DNA from: Cellulosimicrobium arenosum | GTDB lineage: Bacteria; Actinomycetota; Actinomycetes; Actinomycetales; Cellulomonadaceae | DNA: 64,000 bases | Direction of reading: 5' to 3' | NCBI RefSeq assembly: GCF_014837295.1 | Contig: NZ_JACYHB010000012.1 | Span: 89,454 to 153,453 of the forward strand | Part shown: positions 1 through 9,487 of the stretch, one piece after another | Layout: the number at the start of each line of letters is the position of its first letter | Position numbering within the stretch: the first letter of the stretch is position 1 | The notes under the pieces: model-generated | The model's input: only the letters and a program-made list of their open reading frames with translations | What the model was told of the DNA's origin: nothing | Database searches by the model: none | Position numbers and translations under genes: made by a program

Positions 1-373
1 GCCCGTCCTCCCACTGCGCCACCGTGAGGAGCGCCGCCCAGCACGCGGGGTGCGCGGCGCCGTCGTGCACGACCCACGTCTGCCCGTCCTCCTCGAGCTC
101 CCCGAGCGGGACGGCGGGCCGGTGCTCGGCCGCCGGGACGGCCGGGGCGGCGACGAGGACGAGGGGTACCTGCACGACGAGGTCGACGCCGTCCCCGACG
201 AGCCGGACCAGGTGCAGCGTGACCCGCACGTCGGTCCAGGCGTCATCGGGCAGCCCCACGTCCTGCGGCGCCGGCACGTCGAGCGCGTAGGACAGCCACG
301 GCTCGTGCCTCACCTCGACGCCCTTGACGGGGTACCAGCGGCGCGCGGGCAGCCACGCGTCGAGCAGCCTCAT
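1..373 (-). CDS. mak: Maltokinase, N-terminal part (runs off the left edge)
   Basis: The minus strand reads open from an ATG at 373 to the window edge, 124 codons without a stop. The first residues, MRLLDAWLPARRWYPVKG, look like the N-terminal cap of actinobacterial maltokinases (Mak/Pep2), which phosphorylate maltose to maltose 1-phosphate, the donor used by GlgE. The kinase core lies outside the window, so catalytic residues cannot be checked. treS and glgE lie upstream on the same strand, which fits the TreS-Mak-GlgE route from trehalose to alpha-glucan. Unusually, a gene on the opposite strand separates mak from treS. No clear ribosome site or -10 box precedes the ATG, so the start is only probable. 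Confidence 0.72.
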   Translation of the reverse strand, partial: MRLLDAWLPARRWYPVKGVEVRHEPWLSYALDVPAPQDVGLPDDAWTDVRVTLHLVRLVGDGVDLVVQVPLVLVAAPAVPAAEHRPAVPLGELEEDGQTWVVHDGAAHPACWAALLTVAQWEDG

Positions 374-476
374 GAGACCGCGCGATGGCGGTGCCGTCCG
401 TCGGATCGCAAGGTCGCGTGTCATCGACCCCATGCCATCACGTCCGGCAGCGGTTTGCCGTGTGGGACGCCGTGGC

Positions 477-482
477 TATCGT
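477..482 (+). promoter_or_regulatory. -10 box (TATCGT) of the cyclase-fold gene
   Basis: TATCGT lies six bases before the ATG at 489, consistent with leaderless transcription. No good -35 is seen. Confidence 0.4.
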
Positions 483-488
483 CGATCC

Positions 489-1511
489 ATGGTTGACGAC
501 GCGGCGAGCGACCCGGCCGACCGGCTGCTCGGCTGGCTGCTCGACTCGGACCCGACGCTGCGGTGGCAGGTCGAGCGTGACCTCCAGCACGCGCCACCCG
601 CGGTCTGGGAGGCGACGCGGGCGCGCATCGCGACCGAGGGCTTCGGAGCGCGGCTCCTCGCGCTCCAGGACCCGGACGGGCAGTGGGCCGGCGGGGCGTT
701 CTTCCCCGCGGGCTTCGACTTCGACGGTCCGGAGGCCGCCGCGGGCGCCGGGCAGCCGTGGACCGCGACGACCTGGGTGCTCAATTCCCTGCGCGAGTGG
801 GGCATGGACCCGGGCGTGCTGCGCGAGGGGCGCACCGCCGAGCTCATCGACCGCAACAGCCGGTGGGAGTACGACGACCTCCCGTACTGGGGCGGCGAGG
901 TCGACTGCTGCATCAACGCGTTCACGCTCGCGAACGGTGCGTGGCTCGGCGCGGACGTCAACGGCCTCGTCGGCTGGTTCGCCGAGCACCGGCTGCCGGA
1001 CGGCGGGTGGAACTGCGAGTGGGTCGAGGGTTCCACCCGCTCGTCGTTCCACTCGACGCTCAACGTGGTCAAGGGGCTGCTGGCGTACGAGGAGATCACG
1101 GGAGCGGGCGCCGGTGAGCTGCAGCGGCTGCGGGAGCTGCGACACAGCGGCGAGGAGTACCTGCTGCGGCGCGGGCTCCTGCGCCGGCTCTCCACGGGGG
1201 AGCAGGTCGCGCCCTGGGCGACCCGGTTCGCCTACCCCTTCCGGTGGACCTTCAGCGTGCTTAACGCGACGGACCACCTGCGCCGCGCCGGCGCGCGCGA
1301 CGGCACGCCACCGGACCCTCGTGCCGGCGAGGCGGTCGAGGTGGTCCGCGCGGCGCGGCAGCCCGACGGCACCTGGGTCCAGGAGCGTCGCCACCCCGGC
1401 CGGGTCTGGTTCGAGGTGGACGTCCCCACCGGGGAGCCTTCGCCGTGGCTGACCTTCTACGCGCTGCGCGTGCTCGCGTGGTGGGACGCGTCGTCCACGA
1501 CGAGCCAGTAG
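489..1511 (+). CDS. Squalene/terpene-cyclase-fold protein of unknown function
   Basis: A 340-residue protein rich in Trp and Gly, with repeats such as [15 protein letters not shown] and DGTWVQ spaced like the QW motifs of alpha/alpha-toroid proteins (squalene cyclases, prenyltransferase beta subunits). It lacks an evident DXDD acid motif and is about half the length of a true squalene cyclase, so catalysis is unproven. The ATG at 489 is preferred because TATCGT ends six bases before it, as expected for a leaderless transcript; in-frame codons continue upstream to 324. It faces the opposite way to treS and mak, and its last 55 bases overlap the end of treS. No functional link to glucan metabolism is visible in the sequence. 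Confidence 0.75.
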   Translation: MVDDAASDPADRLLGWLLDSDPTLRWQVERDLQHAPPAVWEATRARIATEGFGARLLALQDPDGQWAGGAFFPAGFDFDGPEAAAGAGQPWTATTWVLNSLREWGMDPGVLREGRTAELIDRNSRWEYDDLPYWGGEVDCCINAFTLANGAWLGADVNGLVGWFAEHRLPDGGWNCEWVEGSTRSSFHSTLNVVKGLLAYEEITGAGAGELQRLRELRHSGEEYLLRRGLLRRLSTGEQVAPWATRFAYPFRWTFSVLNATDHLRRAGARDGTPPDPRAGEAVEVVRAARQPDGTWVQERRHPGRVWFEVDVPTGEPSPWLTFYALRVLAWWDASSTTSQ

Positions 1512-3247
1512 AAGTCGCGCGAGCCGCACGTGACCGCGACCTCGCCGGCGGTCGACACCGACGGGAACGGCGCGCCGCCGAACATGTCGTTCAGGTGCGA
1601 ACCCGCGTACCCCGGGACCGTGATCGTGGCCGAGCGCGCGGTCGCGGACAGGTTGGCCACGCACAGGATCGTCTCGTCCGCGGTGCGGCGCAGGTAGGCG
1701 AGGATCGAGTCGTTGTCGCAGTCGAGGGCGACGAAGTCCCCGGTGCCGAACGCCGGGTGCCCACGGCGGACCTTGAGCATGCCGTGCACCCAGTGCAGGA
1801 GGGACGTCGGCTGCTCGAGCTGCGACTCGACGTTGACGTGCCCGTAGTTGTGCACGAGCGACTGGATGAGCGGCAGGTAGAGCTTGCCGGGGTCGGCGGT
1901 CGAGAAGCCCGCGTTGCGGTCGGGCGTCCACTGCATGGGGGTGCGCACCGCGTCGCGGTCGGGCAGCCAGATGTTGTCGCCCATCCCGATCTCGTCGCCG
2001 TAGTACAGGCACGGGCTCCCTGGCAGGGACAGCAGGAGCGCGTGGGCGAGCTCGACCTCCTTGCGCGAGTTGTCGAGCAGGGTCGCGAGCCGACGCCGGA
2101 TCCCCACGTTCGCCCGCATGCGCGGGTCGTGGGCGTACCACCCGTACATCGACGCGCGCTCCTCGGTGGAGACCATCTCGAGCGTGAGCTCGTCGTGGTT
2201 GCGCAGGAACGTGCTCCACTGGGCGCCCGCGGGGATGTCGGGCGTGTCGGCGAGGATCTCGCGGATCTGGTTGGCGCGCTGGTCACGGATCGCGTAGTAG
2301 ATGCGCGGCATCACGGGGAAGTGGAAGCACATGTGGCACTCCGGCTCCTCCGCGGTGCCGAAGTAGTCCACGACGTCGCGCGGCCACTGGTTCGCCTCCG
2401 CGAGCAGGATCCGGCCCGGGAACTCGTCGTCGACCATCCGCCGGACGCTGCGCAGGAAGTCGTGCGTGCGCGGCAGGTTCTCGCAGTTCGTGCCCTCCTC
2501 CTCGAAGAGGTACGGCACGGCGTCGAGCCGGAACCCGTCGACACCCATCCGCAGCCAGAACCGTGCGACGTCGAGCATCGTCTCGGCGACGCGCGGGTTC
2601 TCGAAGTTGAGGTCCGGCTGGTGGGAGAAGAACCGGTGCCAGAAGTACTGGCGCCGCACCGGGTCGAAGGTCCAGTTCGACGTCTCGGTGTCGACGAAGA
2701 TGATGCGCGCGTCCTCGTACCGCGTGTTGTCGTCGCTCCACACGTAGAAGTCGCCGTAGGGGCCCTCGGGGTCCGCGCGCGACGCCTGGAACCACGGGTG
2801 CTGGTCCGACGTGTGGTTCATGACGAGGTCGACGACGACCCGGATGCCGCGCGCGTGCGCCTCGGCGACGAGCTCGCCGAAGTCCGCCGTCGTGCCGTAC
2901 TGCGAGGCGATCGCGGTGAAGTCCGCGACGTCGTACCCGCCGTCCCGCAGCGGTGACGGGAAGAACGGGGGCAGCCACAACGCGTCGATGCCGAGCCACT
3001 GCAGGTAGTCGAGGCGGTCGATGAGCCCGCGCAGGTCGCCCGTGCCGGTGCCGTCCGAGTCGGAGAACGCGCGCACGAGCACCTCGTAGAACACCGCGGT
3101 GCGGTACCAGTCCGGGTCGTCGGACAGCCCGGGACGCGAGTCGGCCGGGGGGACGGGCTGGCGGCGCGGGGGAAGGGCCGCGACCGGCACGGGGGCGGTC
3201 GGGGGATGCCCGTGCGCGGGTCCCGGGGCGGGACGGGGCGTGCTCAT
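1457..3247 (-). CDS. treS: Trehalose synthase / maltose alpha-D-glucosyltransferase
   Basis: A 596-residue GH13 enzyme that interconverts trehalose and maltose in the cytoplasm and feeds maltose to maltokinase. The catalytic triad is visible: Asp242 in [15 protein letters not shown], Glu284 in LLAEANQWP and Asp352 in NHDELTLE. This spacing is typical of TreS. The first 35 residues are a Pro-rich tail. The start codon overlaps the glgE stop (ATGA), and a strong AAGGAGG sits just upstream inside glgE, so the two are translationally coupled. The kinase domain fused to TreS in some species is absent; a separate mak gene lies 1.1 kb downstream. The 3' end overlaps the convergent gene ending at 1511 by 55 bases. 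Confidence 0.96.
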   Translation of the reverse strand: MSTPRPAPGPAHGHPPTAPVPVAALPPRRQPVPPADSRPGLSDDPDWYRTAVFYEVLVRAFSDSDGTGTGDLRGLIDRLDYLQWLGIDALWLPPFFPSPLRDGGYDVADFTAIASQYGTTADFGELVAEAHARGIRVVVDLVMNHTSDQHPWFQASRADPEGPYGDFYVWSDDNTRYEDARIIFVDTETSNWTFDPVRRQYFWHRFFSHQPDLNFENPRVAETMLDVARFWLRMGVDGFRLDAVPYLFEEEGTNCENLPRTHDFLRSVRRMVDDEFPGRILLAEANQWPRDVVDYFGTAEEPECHMCFHFPVMPRIYYAIRDQRANQIREILADTPDIPAGAQWSTFLRNHDELTLEMVSTEERASMYGWYAHDPRMRANVGIRRRLATLLDNSRKEVELAHALLLSLPGSPCLYYGDEIGMGDNIWLPDRDAVRTPMQWTPDRNAGFSTADPGKLYLPLIQSLVHNYGHVNVESQLEQPTSLLHWVHGMLKVRRGHPAFGTGDFVALDCDNDSILAYLRRTADETILCVANLSATARSATITVPGYAGSHLNDMFGGAPFPSVSTAGEVAVTCGSRDFYWLVVDDASHHASTRSA

Positions 3248-5367
3248 GGCGCCTCCTTCTCGTGCACGACGTGGACGACGTGCGCGACCTGGCCCCACGG
3301 CTCGAGCCGCACGTAGACGTTCGAGCCCCAGCCGTAGCTCGTGCCGGACAGCTCGTCGTGCGCGACGAACGTCGGCGCCCACGGGTCGTCGTCCGGCTGC
3401 GGGGCGGGGAGCCCCAGCGCCACGAGGTCGAGCTCGACGTTCGACTCCTGCGCCGAGTGCGGGTCGAGGTTCACGACGACGACGACCGTGTCCGCCAGCC
3501 CGGTCGGGGAGTGCTCGGCCGGCAGGTGGCGCGAGAACGCGAGCACCTGGTCGTTCGTCGTGGGGTGCACGGTGAGGTTGCGCAGCTGACGCAGCGCAGG
3601 GTGGTCGCGGCGGATCTCGTTGAGCCGGGTGAGCAGCGTCGAGATCCCGATCTCCTCGGCGGCCGCCCAGTCGCGCGGCTTGTACTCGTACTTCTCGTTG
3701 TCGATCTGCTCCTCCACGCCGGGCCGTGGCACGTTCTCCACGAGCTCGTACCCCGAGTAGATGCCCCACGTCGGGGAGCCGAGGGCGGCGAGCACCGCCC
3801 GGATCGCGAACCCCGCCACCCCGCCGTGCTGCAGGTAGGGCGGCAGGATGTCGTGCGTCGTCGGCCAGAAGCTCGGCCGCATGTACGCGCCGCCGGGTCC
3901 GGAGACCTCCTCCAGGTACTCCGCGAGCTCCTCGCGCGTGTTGCGCCAGGTGAAGTACGTGTACGACTGGTGGAACCCGATACGCGCCAGCGTGTGCATC
4001 ATCGCGGGCTTGGTGAACGCCTCCGACAGGAAGACCACCTCGGGGTTCGTCCGCCGCACCTCGGCGAGCAGCCACTCCCAGAACTCGAGCGGCTTGGTGT
4101 GCGGGTTGTCCACGCGGAACGCGGTCACGCCCCGCGCGATCCACACGCGCACGACCCGCAGGACCTCGGCATAGATGCCCTGCGGGTCGTCGTCGAAGTT
4201 CAGCGGGTAGATGTCCTGGTACTTCTTCGGCGGGTTCTCCGCGTACGCGATCGACCCGTCGACGCGCGTCGTGAACCACTCGGGGTGCTCGGCGACCCAG
4301 GGGTGGTCGGGCGAGCACTGCAGAGCGAGGTCGAGCGCGACCTCGAGCCCGTTGCGCCGGGCCTCCTTGACGAACGCCTTGAACGTGCGCTCGCTGCCCA
4401 GCTCCGGGTGGAACGCGTCGTGACCACCGTCCGTCGAGCCGATCGCGTACGGGCTGCCCGGGTCGCCGGGGAGCGCGGTGAGCGAGTTGTTGCGGCCCTT
4501 GCGGTGGGTCGTCCCGATCGGGTGGACGGGCGTGAGGTAGACGACGTCGAAGCCCATCGCCGCGATCGCCGGCAGGCGACGGGCCGCGCTCGTGAACGTG
4601 CCCGAGCGCCACCGCCCGTCCTTGAGCTGCCGCGCACCCTCGGACCGCGGGAACATCGCGTACCACGAGCCCGCGAGCGCGAGCGTGCGCTCGACCCGCA
4701 GCGGGTAGGTGGCCGACGCGCTGACGTGCTCGCGCAGCGGAGCGCGGTCCAGGGCGTCGCGCACCTCGGGGGACGTCGCCGCGGCGAGGCGGACCAGTGC
4801 CGGGCGACCCGGGTCGGCGAGGGCCGTCGCGGCGTCGGCGAGGGTCCGGGCGTCGTCGGGCCGGCGGGCCGGCACCGACGCGTCGCCGAGGACGCGCTCG
4901 AAGAGCCGGACGCCCTCGGCCAGCATGAGGTCGACGTCGACGCCCGCCTCGACCTTGATCGTCGCGTCGTGCGCCCACGTGGCGTACGGGTCGCCCCACG
5001 CCTCGACGCGCAGCGACCACTCGCCCTCGACGTCGGGGTGGAGCGCCGCGCGGAACCGGTCGAGGCCGGGGGCGACGTCGACCATCGGCGCCGTGTGCTC
5101 CGTGCCGTCCGGGGCGACGAGGACCGCGGTCGCGGCGACCGCGTCGTGGCCCTCGCGGAAGACCGTCGCCTCGACCGGGACCATCTCCCCGACGACGGCC
5201 TTGGCCGGCCACCGGCCGCCCTCGACGACCGGGGACACGTCCAGCACCGGGATGCGTCCGATCGGCGCGGGCGGTGCGGGTGCGGGTGCGGGTACGACGG
5301 GGACGGGGCGCACGGGGTCCGGGACGGAGGAGGACAGCGGCGCTCGGGCCGCTCGGGTCGACGTCAC
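3244..5367 (-). CDS. glgE: Alpha-1,4-glucan:maltose-1-phosphate maltosyltransferase
   Basis: A 707-residue GH13_3 enzyme that transfers maltosyl units from maltose 1-phosphate to growing alpha-1,4-glucan. The family opening [20 protein letters not shown] is present, preceded by a Pro/Ala-rich tail. The nucleophile Asp420 ([10 protein letters not shown]) and general acid Glu449 (FLSEAFTKP) are 29 residues apart, as in characterised GlgE. The GTG at 5367 is chosen because TACGTT ends six bases before it, indicating a leaderless start; an ATG at 5427 is in frame but lies upstream of that promoter. It is the first gene of glgE-treS and is divergent from glgP. No glgB is visible; it may lie past the left edge. 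Confidence 0.95.
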   Translation of the reverse strand: MTSTRAARAPLSSSVPDPVRPVPVVPAPAPAPPAPIGRIPVLDVSPVVEGGRWPAKAVVGEMVPVEATVFREGHDAVAATAVLVAPDGTEHTAPMVDVAPGLDRFRAALHPDVEGEWSLRVEAWGDPYATWAHDATIKVEAGVDVDLMLAEGVRLFERVLGDASVPARRPDDARTLADAATALADPGRPALVRLAAATSPEVRDALDRAPLREHVSASATYPLRVERTLALAGSWYAMFPRSEGARQLKDGRWRSGTFTSAARRLPAIAAMGFDVVYLTPVHPIGTTHRKGRNNSLTALPGDPGSPYAIGSTDGGHDAFHPELGSERTFKAFVKEARRNGLEVALDLALQCSPDHPWVAEHPEWFTTRVDGSIAYAENPPKKYQDIYPLNFDDDPQGIYAEVLRVVRVWIARGVTAFRVDNPHTKPLEFWEWLLAEVRRTNPEVVFLSEAFTKPAMMHTLARIGFHQSYTYFTWRNTREELAEYLEEVSGPGGAYMRPSFWPTTHDILPPYLQHGGVAGFAIRAVLAALGSPTWGIYSGYELVENVPRPGVEEQIDNEKYEYKPRDWAAAEEIGISTLLTRLNEIRRDHPALRQLRNLTVHPTTNDQVLAFSRHLPAEHSPTGLADTVVVVVNLDPHSAQESNVELDLVALGLPAPQPDDDPWAPTFVAHDELSGTSYGWGSNVYVRLEPWGQVAHVVHVVHEKEAP

Positions 5368-5373
5368 CCCCAC

Positions 5374-5379
5374 AACGTA
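5374..5379 (-). promoter_or_regulatory. -10 box (TACGTT) of glgE
   Basis: TACGTT on the minus strand, six bases before the GTG at 5367. It decides the glgE start in favour of a leaderless GTG. Confidence 0.5.
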
Positions 5380-5485
5380 TCCAGGGAGAGGGGTGCGTGG
5401 CACGCGGGACGCCCTGCTCCTCAACATTCATCAGAGCGTTACAGGCCCGGAACACGACCTGTCGCCCGACGTCGGCCGAGGTGCG

Positions 5486-5491
5486 TACGCT
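5486..5491 (+). promoter_or_regulatory. -10 box (TACGCT) of glgP
   Basis: TACGCT lies seven bases before the GTG at 5499, giving a leaderless glgP transcript. It and the glgE box form a divergent promoter region of about 130 bases between glucan synthesis and glucan breakdown genes. Confidence 0.5.
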
Positions 5492-5498
5492 CGTCCCC

Positions 5499-8117
5499 GT
5501 GAGAGCGATCCGACGGTTCACCGTCCGCACCCTGCTTCCTGCCGAGCTGCGCGACCTCGACGAGCTGGCCCACAACCTGCGCTGGTCGTGGCACGCCCCC
5601 TCGCGCGAGATCTTCGCCGGTATCGACCCCGACCTGTGGGCCGAGGTCCACGGGGACCCCGTCGCGCTGCTCGGCGCGCTGGGCCCCGAGCGCCTCGGCG
5701 TGCTCGCCGCCGACGGCGCGTTCGTCGAGCGCGTGCGCGTGGCCGTGACGGACCTGCACCACTACCTGCAGGACGACCTGTGGTACCAGCGCCGGGCGTC
5801 GTCGGGCGTCGGCACCGCCGACGCGCTGCCGAGCGCGATCGCGTACTTCTCGCCCGAGTTCGGCATCACGTCCGTGCTCCCGCAGTACTCCGGTGGCCTC
5901 GGCATCCTGGCCGGGGACCACCTGAAGAGTGCGAGCGACCTGGGCGTGCCGATCGTCGGGGTCGGGCTGCTGTACGGCGCCGGGTACTTCAAGCAGTCCC
6001 TCACGCGCGACGGCTGGCAGGTCGAGACGTACCCGCTGCTCGACCCGGACGGGCTGCCCCTCACCCTGCTGCGCGACGACGACGGCACCCCCGCCCGCGT
6101 CTCGCTCGACCTGCCCGGCGGGCGCGTCCTGCACGCGCACGTGTGGGCCGCGGCCGTCGGCCGCGTGCCGCTGCTGCTCCTGGACACCGACGTGCCGGGG
6201 AACGACGAGGCCGCCCGGAAGGTGACCGACCGGCTCTACGGGGGCGGCGGTGAGCACCGCCTGCAGCAGGAGCTGCTGCTCGGCGTCGGCGGTGTGCGCG
6301 CGCTGCGGCTGTGGTCGCGGGTGACGGGGGCGCCCGTGCCCGAGGTCTACCACATGAACGAGGGCCACGCGGGCTTCCTCGGGGTCGAGCGCATCCGTGA
6401 GCTCGTGACGCAGGGACTGACCTTCGACGAGGCGCTCGAGGCCGTGCGCGCCGCGACCGTCTTCACCACGCACACGCCCGTGCCCGCCGGGATCGACCGG
6501 TTCGGTCGCGACCTGATCGGACAGTACTTCGGCGGCGACATGGCGGTGGACGGGCTCCCCGTCGACCGGATCCTGGCGATGGGCGCCGAGGACTACGACG
6601 GCGGCGACCCCACCGTGTTCAACATGGCCGTCATGGGCCTGCGGCTCGGCGGACGCGCCAACGGGGTCTCGCTCCTGCACGGCCAGGTGTCGCGCGGCAT
6701 GTTCGAGGGGCTGTGGCCCGGGTTCGACGCCCGCGAGGTCCCCATCACGTCCGTGACCAACGGCGTGCACTCGCCCACGTGGGTCGACCCGGCGTTCGCC
6801 GCGCTCGCGGCCGAGCGGCTCGGGCTCGACGAGCTGACGGCCGACGACGCGTCGTCGGGCTGGCTCCGCACGGGGCGCGAGGGCGCCGGCGACGGCCCCG
6901 CGGTGAGCGACGGCGAGCTGTGGGCGATCCGGCGCGAGATGCGCGGCCGGCTCGTCGACGAGGCCCGACGCCGCGTCCACCGGTCCTGGCGCGAGCGCGG
7001 GGCGAGCCCGGCCGAGACCGGCTGGATCGACGACATCCTCTCGCCCGACGTCCTGACCATCGGGTTCGCGCGTCGGGTCCCCACCTACAAGCGGCTCACC
7101 CTCATGCTGCGCGACCCGGACCGGCTCAAGGCGCTCCTGCTGCACCCCGAGCGGCCCGTGCAGCTCGTGGTCGCCGGCAAGTCGCACCCGGCGGACGACC
7201 AGGGCAAGCGCCTCATCCAGCAGCTCGTGCGGTTCACGGACGACCCGGAGGTGCGCCACCGGATCGTGTTCCTGCCCAACTACGACATCGCGATGGCGCA
7301 GGCGCTGTACCCGGGCTGCGACGTGTGGCTCAACAACCCGCTGCGCCCCCTGGAGGCGTCGGGGACCTCGGGCATGAAGTCCGCGCTCAACGGCGGGCTC
7401 AACCTGTCCATCCTGGACGGGTGGTGGGACGAGTGGTTCGACGGCGAGAACGGCTGGGCCATCCCGACCGCGGACGGGGTCGAGGACCCGGACCGCCGCG
7501 ACGACCTCGAGGCGGCCGCGCTGTACGACCTCGTCGAGCAGGAGGTCGCGCCGCGCTTCTACGGCCGTGACGCCGACGGTGCCCCCGGTCGCTGGCTCGA
7601 GATGGTCCGGCACACGCTCGCGACGCTCGGGCCCAAGGTGCAGGCGACGCGGATGGTCGGCGAGTACGTCACGCGCCTCTACGCCCCCGCCGCCGTCGCG
7701 GGCCGTGCGCTCGCGGGCGACGGGCTGGAGCCGGCGCGCGAGCTCGCGCACTGGAAGCGGTCGGTGCGCGACGGGTGGGACCGGGTGCGGGTCGACCACG
7801 TCGACTCGAGCGGTGTGGGGGAGGTTCCCCAGGTCGGGGACCTGCTCACCGTCCGCGCGTACGTCTCGCTCGGTGAGCTGCAGCCCGGCGACGTCGAGGT
7901 GCAGGTGGTGCACGGCCACGTCACCGAGGAGGACGTCATCGACGCGTACACGACGCGCCCCCTGGCGCTCGCCGAGACGTTCGAGGCGGGTCGCTACGCG
8001 TTCGCGGGCGAGGTCGCGCTCGAGGCGTCGGGCCCGTTCGGCTACACGGTCCGCATCGTGCCGCGACACGCCGGCCTGCCGAGCCCCGCGGAGCTGGGCC
8101 TGGTCGCCAACGCCTGA
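5499..8117 (+). CDS. glgP: Alpha-glucan phosphorylase (short GlgP type)
   Basis: An 872-residue cytosolic phosphorylase that releases glucose 1-phosphate from alpha-1,4-glucan. The N-terminus ([20 protein letters not shown]) is the DUF3417 module of the short bacterial family. The phosphorylase core contains [24 protein letters not shown] and HMNEGHAGF. The pyridoxal-phosphate lysine is expected at Lys627 in [17 protein letters not shown]. The GTG at 5499 is selected over upstream in-frame codons because of its leaderless -10 box and because the protein then begins at the conserved domain. It is divergent from glgE, placing glucan degradation beside glucan synthesis. Its stop is followed at once by the 21-bp-phased repeats. 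Confidence 0.95.
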   Translation: MRAIRRFTVRTLLPAELRDLDELAHNLRWSWHAPSREIFAGIDPDLWAEVHGDPVALLGALGPERLGVLAADGAFVERVRVAVTDLHHYLQDDLWYQRRASSGVGTADALPSAIAYFSPEFGITSVLPQYSGGLGILAGDHLKSASDLGVPIVGVGLLYGAGYFKQSLTRDGWQVETYPLLDPDGLPLTLLRDDDGTPARVSLDLPGGRVLHAHVWAAAVGRVPLLLLDTDVPGNDEAARKVTDRLYGGGGEHRLQQELLLGVGGVRALRLWSRVTGAPVPEVYHMNEGHAGFLGVERIRELVTQGLTFDEALEAVRAATVFTTHTPVPAGIDRFGRDLIGQYFGGDMAVDGLPVDRILAMGAEDYDGGDPTVFNMAVMGLRLGGRANGVSLLHGQVSRGMFEGLWPGFDAREVPITSVTNGVHSPTWVDPAFAALAAERLGLDELTADDASSGWLRTGREGAGDGPAVSDGELWAIRREMRGRLVDEARRRVHRSWRERGASPAETGWIDDILSPDVLTIGFARRVPTYKRLTLMLRDPDRLKALLLHPERPVQLVVAGKSHPADDQGKRLIQQLVRFTDDPEVRHRIVFLPNYDIAMAQALYPGCDVWLNNPLRPLEASGTSGMKSALNGGLNLSILDGWWDEWFDGENGWAIPTADGVEDPDRRDDLEAAALYDLVEQEVAPRFYGRDADGAPGRWLEMVRHTLATLGPKVQATRMVGEYVTRLYAPAAVAGRALAGDGLEPARELAHWKRSVRDGWDRVRVDHVDSSGVGEVPQVGDLLTVRAYVSLGELQPGDVEVQVVHGHVTEEDVIDAYTTRPLALAETFEAGRYAFAGEVALEASGPFGYTVRIVPRHAGLPSPAELGLVANA

Positions 8118-8128
8118 CACCTCTCGCC

Positions 8129-8207
8129 GAGGTAGTACCGCTGCGGGTCGAGGTAGTACCGCGGTGCGCCGAGGTAGTACGCCGGTCCGGTGCCGGCGTA
8201 CTACCTC
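8129..8207. repeat. 21-bp-phased GAGGTAGTAC repeat, cluster 1
   Basis: GAGGTAGTAC occurs at 8129-8138, 8150-8159 and 8171-8180, exactly 21 bases apart. An inverted copy, GTACTACCTC, follows at 8198-8207. The bases between copies are GC-rich and only loosely alike. The third and fourth copies could form a stem. The cluster lies between the glgP stop and the next gene. The rest of the gap, to 8356, shows nothing else that I can name. Confidence 0.85.
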
Positions 8208-8356
8208 GCGCGCCGTCGTGCCCGACGGCGCGTGCTTGGCCCGACGACGCGAGTGCGGCGCCGTGGCGGGAGCCGGGCTCGACCACAGGCAGGCCGTCGT
8301 CCACAAGCGTGCGCAGCGACGTCCTACGCCCTCGTCGGTCGCGCCACCCTGCTGGC

Positions 8357-9418
8357 ATGACGGATACCGACTCTCCCCACGAGCCCCCGACCGACCCACC
8401 GGACGGACCCGCGGCCCGTCCGACGTCGGGCCGGACGACCCGTTCGCGGCGGGGCGCGTCCGGTTCCCGGCCGCGCGGGCGCCTCACCGCCGACAACCGC
8501 GGTCCGCGTCGGGTCCCGAGCGCGGTCCCGTACGCTCCTGAACGGCGCGGTGAGCTCGCTGAACGTGCGCGCGAAGGCTCGCTGACGAGGGTCCGTCGCG
8601 GCGTGTACCTCGAGTCGCAGGACGTCGACGTGCGGGTTCGCGAAGAGCTCCTGCTCGCCGAGGTCCGCGGCGTCGTGGACACGACCACCGCACCGTTCTG
8701 GGTGAGCCACGACACCGCCGCGCTGATCTGGGGGTGCTGGACCCGGCACCTGCCGCCGTTCGTCCACGTGACGCAGCTCGTGAACCCGCGCGTCGAGCGC
8801 GTACGTCAGCCGGCGCTGCGGCGGCACTGGACCGACCTGCCGGACCGTGACCGCGCCCGTGTCGGCGACGTCCCGGTGACGGGCCTGGAGCGGACCGTCG
8901 TCGACTGCGCGCGGTCGTTGCCGCCGGAACGCAGTCTCGTCGTCGTCGACTCCGCGCTGCGCATGGGCGCCGACCGACGGATCATCGACCAGATCCTGCT
9001 CGAGTCCGCGGGCAAGCGGGGAGTGGTGCGGGCCCGGCGTGCCCTGGAGCTCGCGGACGCGCGCTCGGAGTCGCCGGGCGAGACGCTGGTCCGGCTCGCC
9101 GCGACCTTGGGCGGGATCCCGACCCCCGAGCCGCAGATCGCGGTCCCGACGCCGCTCGGTGCGTACGTCGTCGACCTGGCGTGGCCGGAGCTGCGCATCG
9201 CGATCGAGTTCGACGGCGCGGTGAAGTACTCCGGCGGCGGGGACGGCGACCCCGCGCAGGTGCGGTACGACGAGCGCGCCAGAGAGCGCGCGCTGGTCGC
9301 GGCGGGATGGACGGTGGTCCGCTTCACCTGGGACGAGCTCGGCGACCCCGTCGCCGTCGGTCAGCGGCTGGCAGAGGTGCGCATCGAGGTGTCGATGCAG
9401 CGCCGTCCGCCGAGGTAG
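8357..9418 (+). CDS. AbiEi-like winged-helix protein with DUF559-type nuclease-fold C-terminus
   Basis: A 353-residue protein. After a disordered Arg/Pro-rich start, residues of about 60-90 (RGELAERAREGSLTRVRRGV) resemble the winged-helix segment of AbiEi-type antitoxins. The C-terminal 90 residues (YVVDLAWPELRIAIEFDG, then ALVAAGWTVVRFTWDEL) match the Vsr/DUF559 endonuclease-like fold common in actinobacterial proteins of this kind. No partner toxin gene is adjacent, so a toxin-antitoxin or defence role is only a suggestion. An in-frame ATG at 8309 would add 16 residues; the ATG at 8357 is preferred without strong evidence. The gene is bracketed by repeat clusters, and its TAG stop lies inside a repeat copy. 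Confidence 0.78.
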   Translation: MTDTDSPHEPPTDPPDGPAARPTSGRTTRSRRGASGSRPRGRLTADNRGPRRVPSAVPYAPERRGELAERAREGSLTRVRRGVYLESQDVDVRVREELLLAEVRGVVDTTTAPFWVSHDTAALIWGCWTRHLPPFVHVTQLVNPRVERVRQPALRRHWTDLPDRDRARVGDVPVTGLERTVVDCARSLPPERSLVVVDSALRMGADRRIIDQILLESAGKRGVVRARRALELADARSESPGETLVRLAATLGGIPTPEPQIAVPTPLGAYVVDLAWPELRIAIEFDGAVKYSGGGDGDPAQVRYDERARERALVAAGWTVVRFTWDELGDPVAVGQRLAEVRIEVSMQRRPPR

Positions 9419-9487
9419 CACGCCTGTCCGCCGAGGTAGTACCTCGGTCCACGGTGGCACTACCTCGGCCCACGGCGGTACTACCCC
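9412..9487. repeat. 21-bp-phased GAGGTAGTAC repeat, cluster 2
   Basis: Copies are GAGGTAGCAC at 9412-9421 and GAGGTAGTAC at 9433-9442 (21 apart), then inverted GCACTACCTC at 9457-9466 and GTACTACCCC at 9478-9487 (21 apart). The head-to-head arrangement fills the whole gap between two convergent genes. The TAG at 9416-9418 ends the plus-strand gene, and the complement of CTA at 9481-9483 ends the minus-strand gene, so repeat copies supply both stop codons. Confidence 0.85.

Noticed and set aside
1457..5575. A single minus-strand frame of 1372 codons suggesting a GlgE-TreS fusion
   Set aside because: Its first 770 codons are an Arg/Pro/Gly-rich shadow of glgE in another frame; real glgE and treS are separate and overlap by four bases.
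8129..8207. Repeat clusters as a CRISPR array, and the resemblance of GAGGTAGTA to the let-7 microRNA seed
   Set aside because: Units are only about 10 bases with 11-base gaps and inverted copies, unlike CRISPR; the let-7 match is chance in a bacterial genome.
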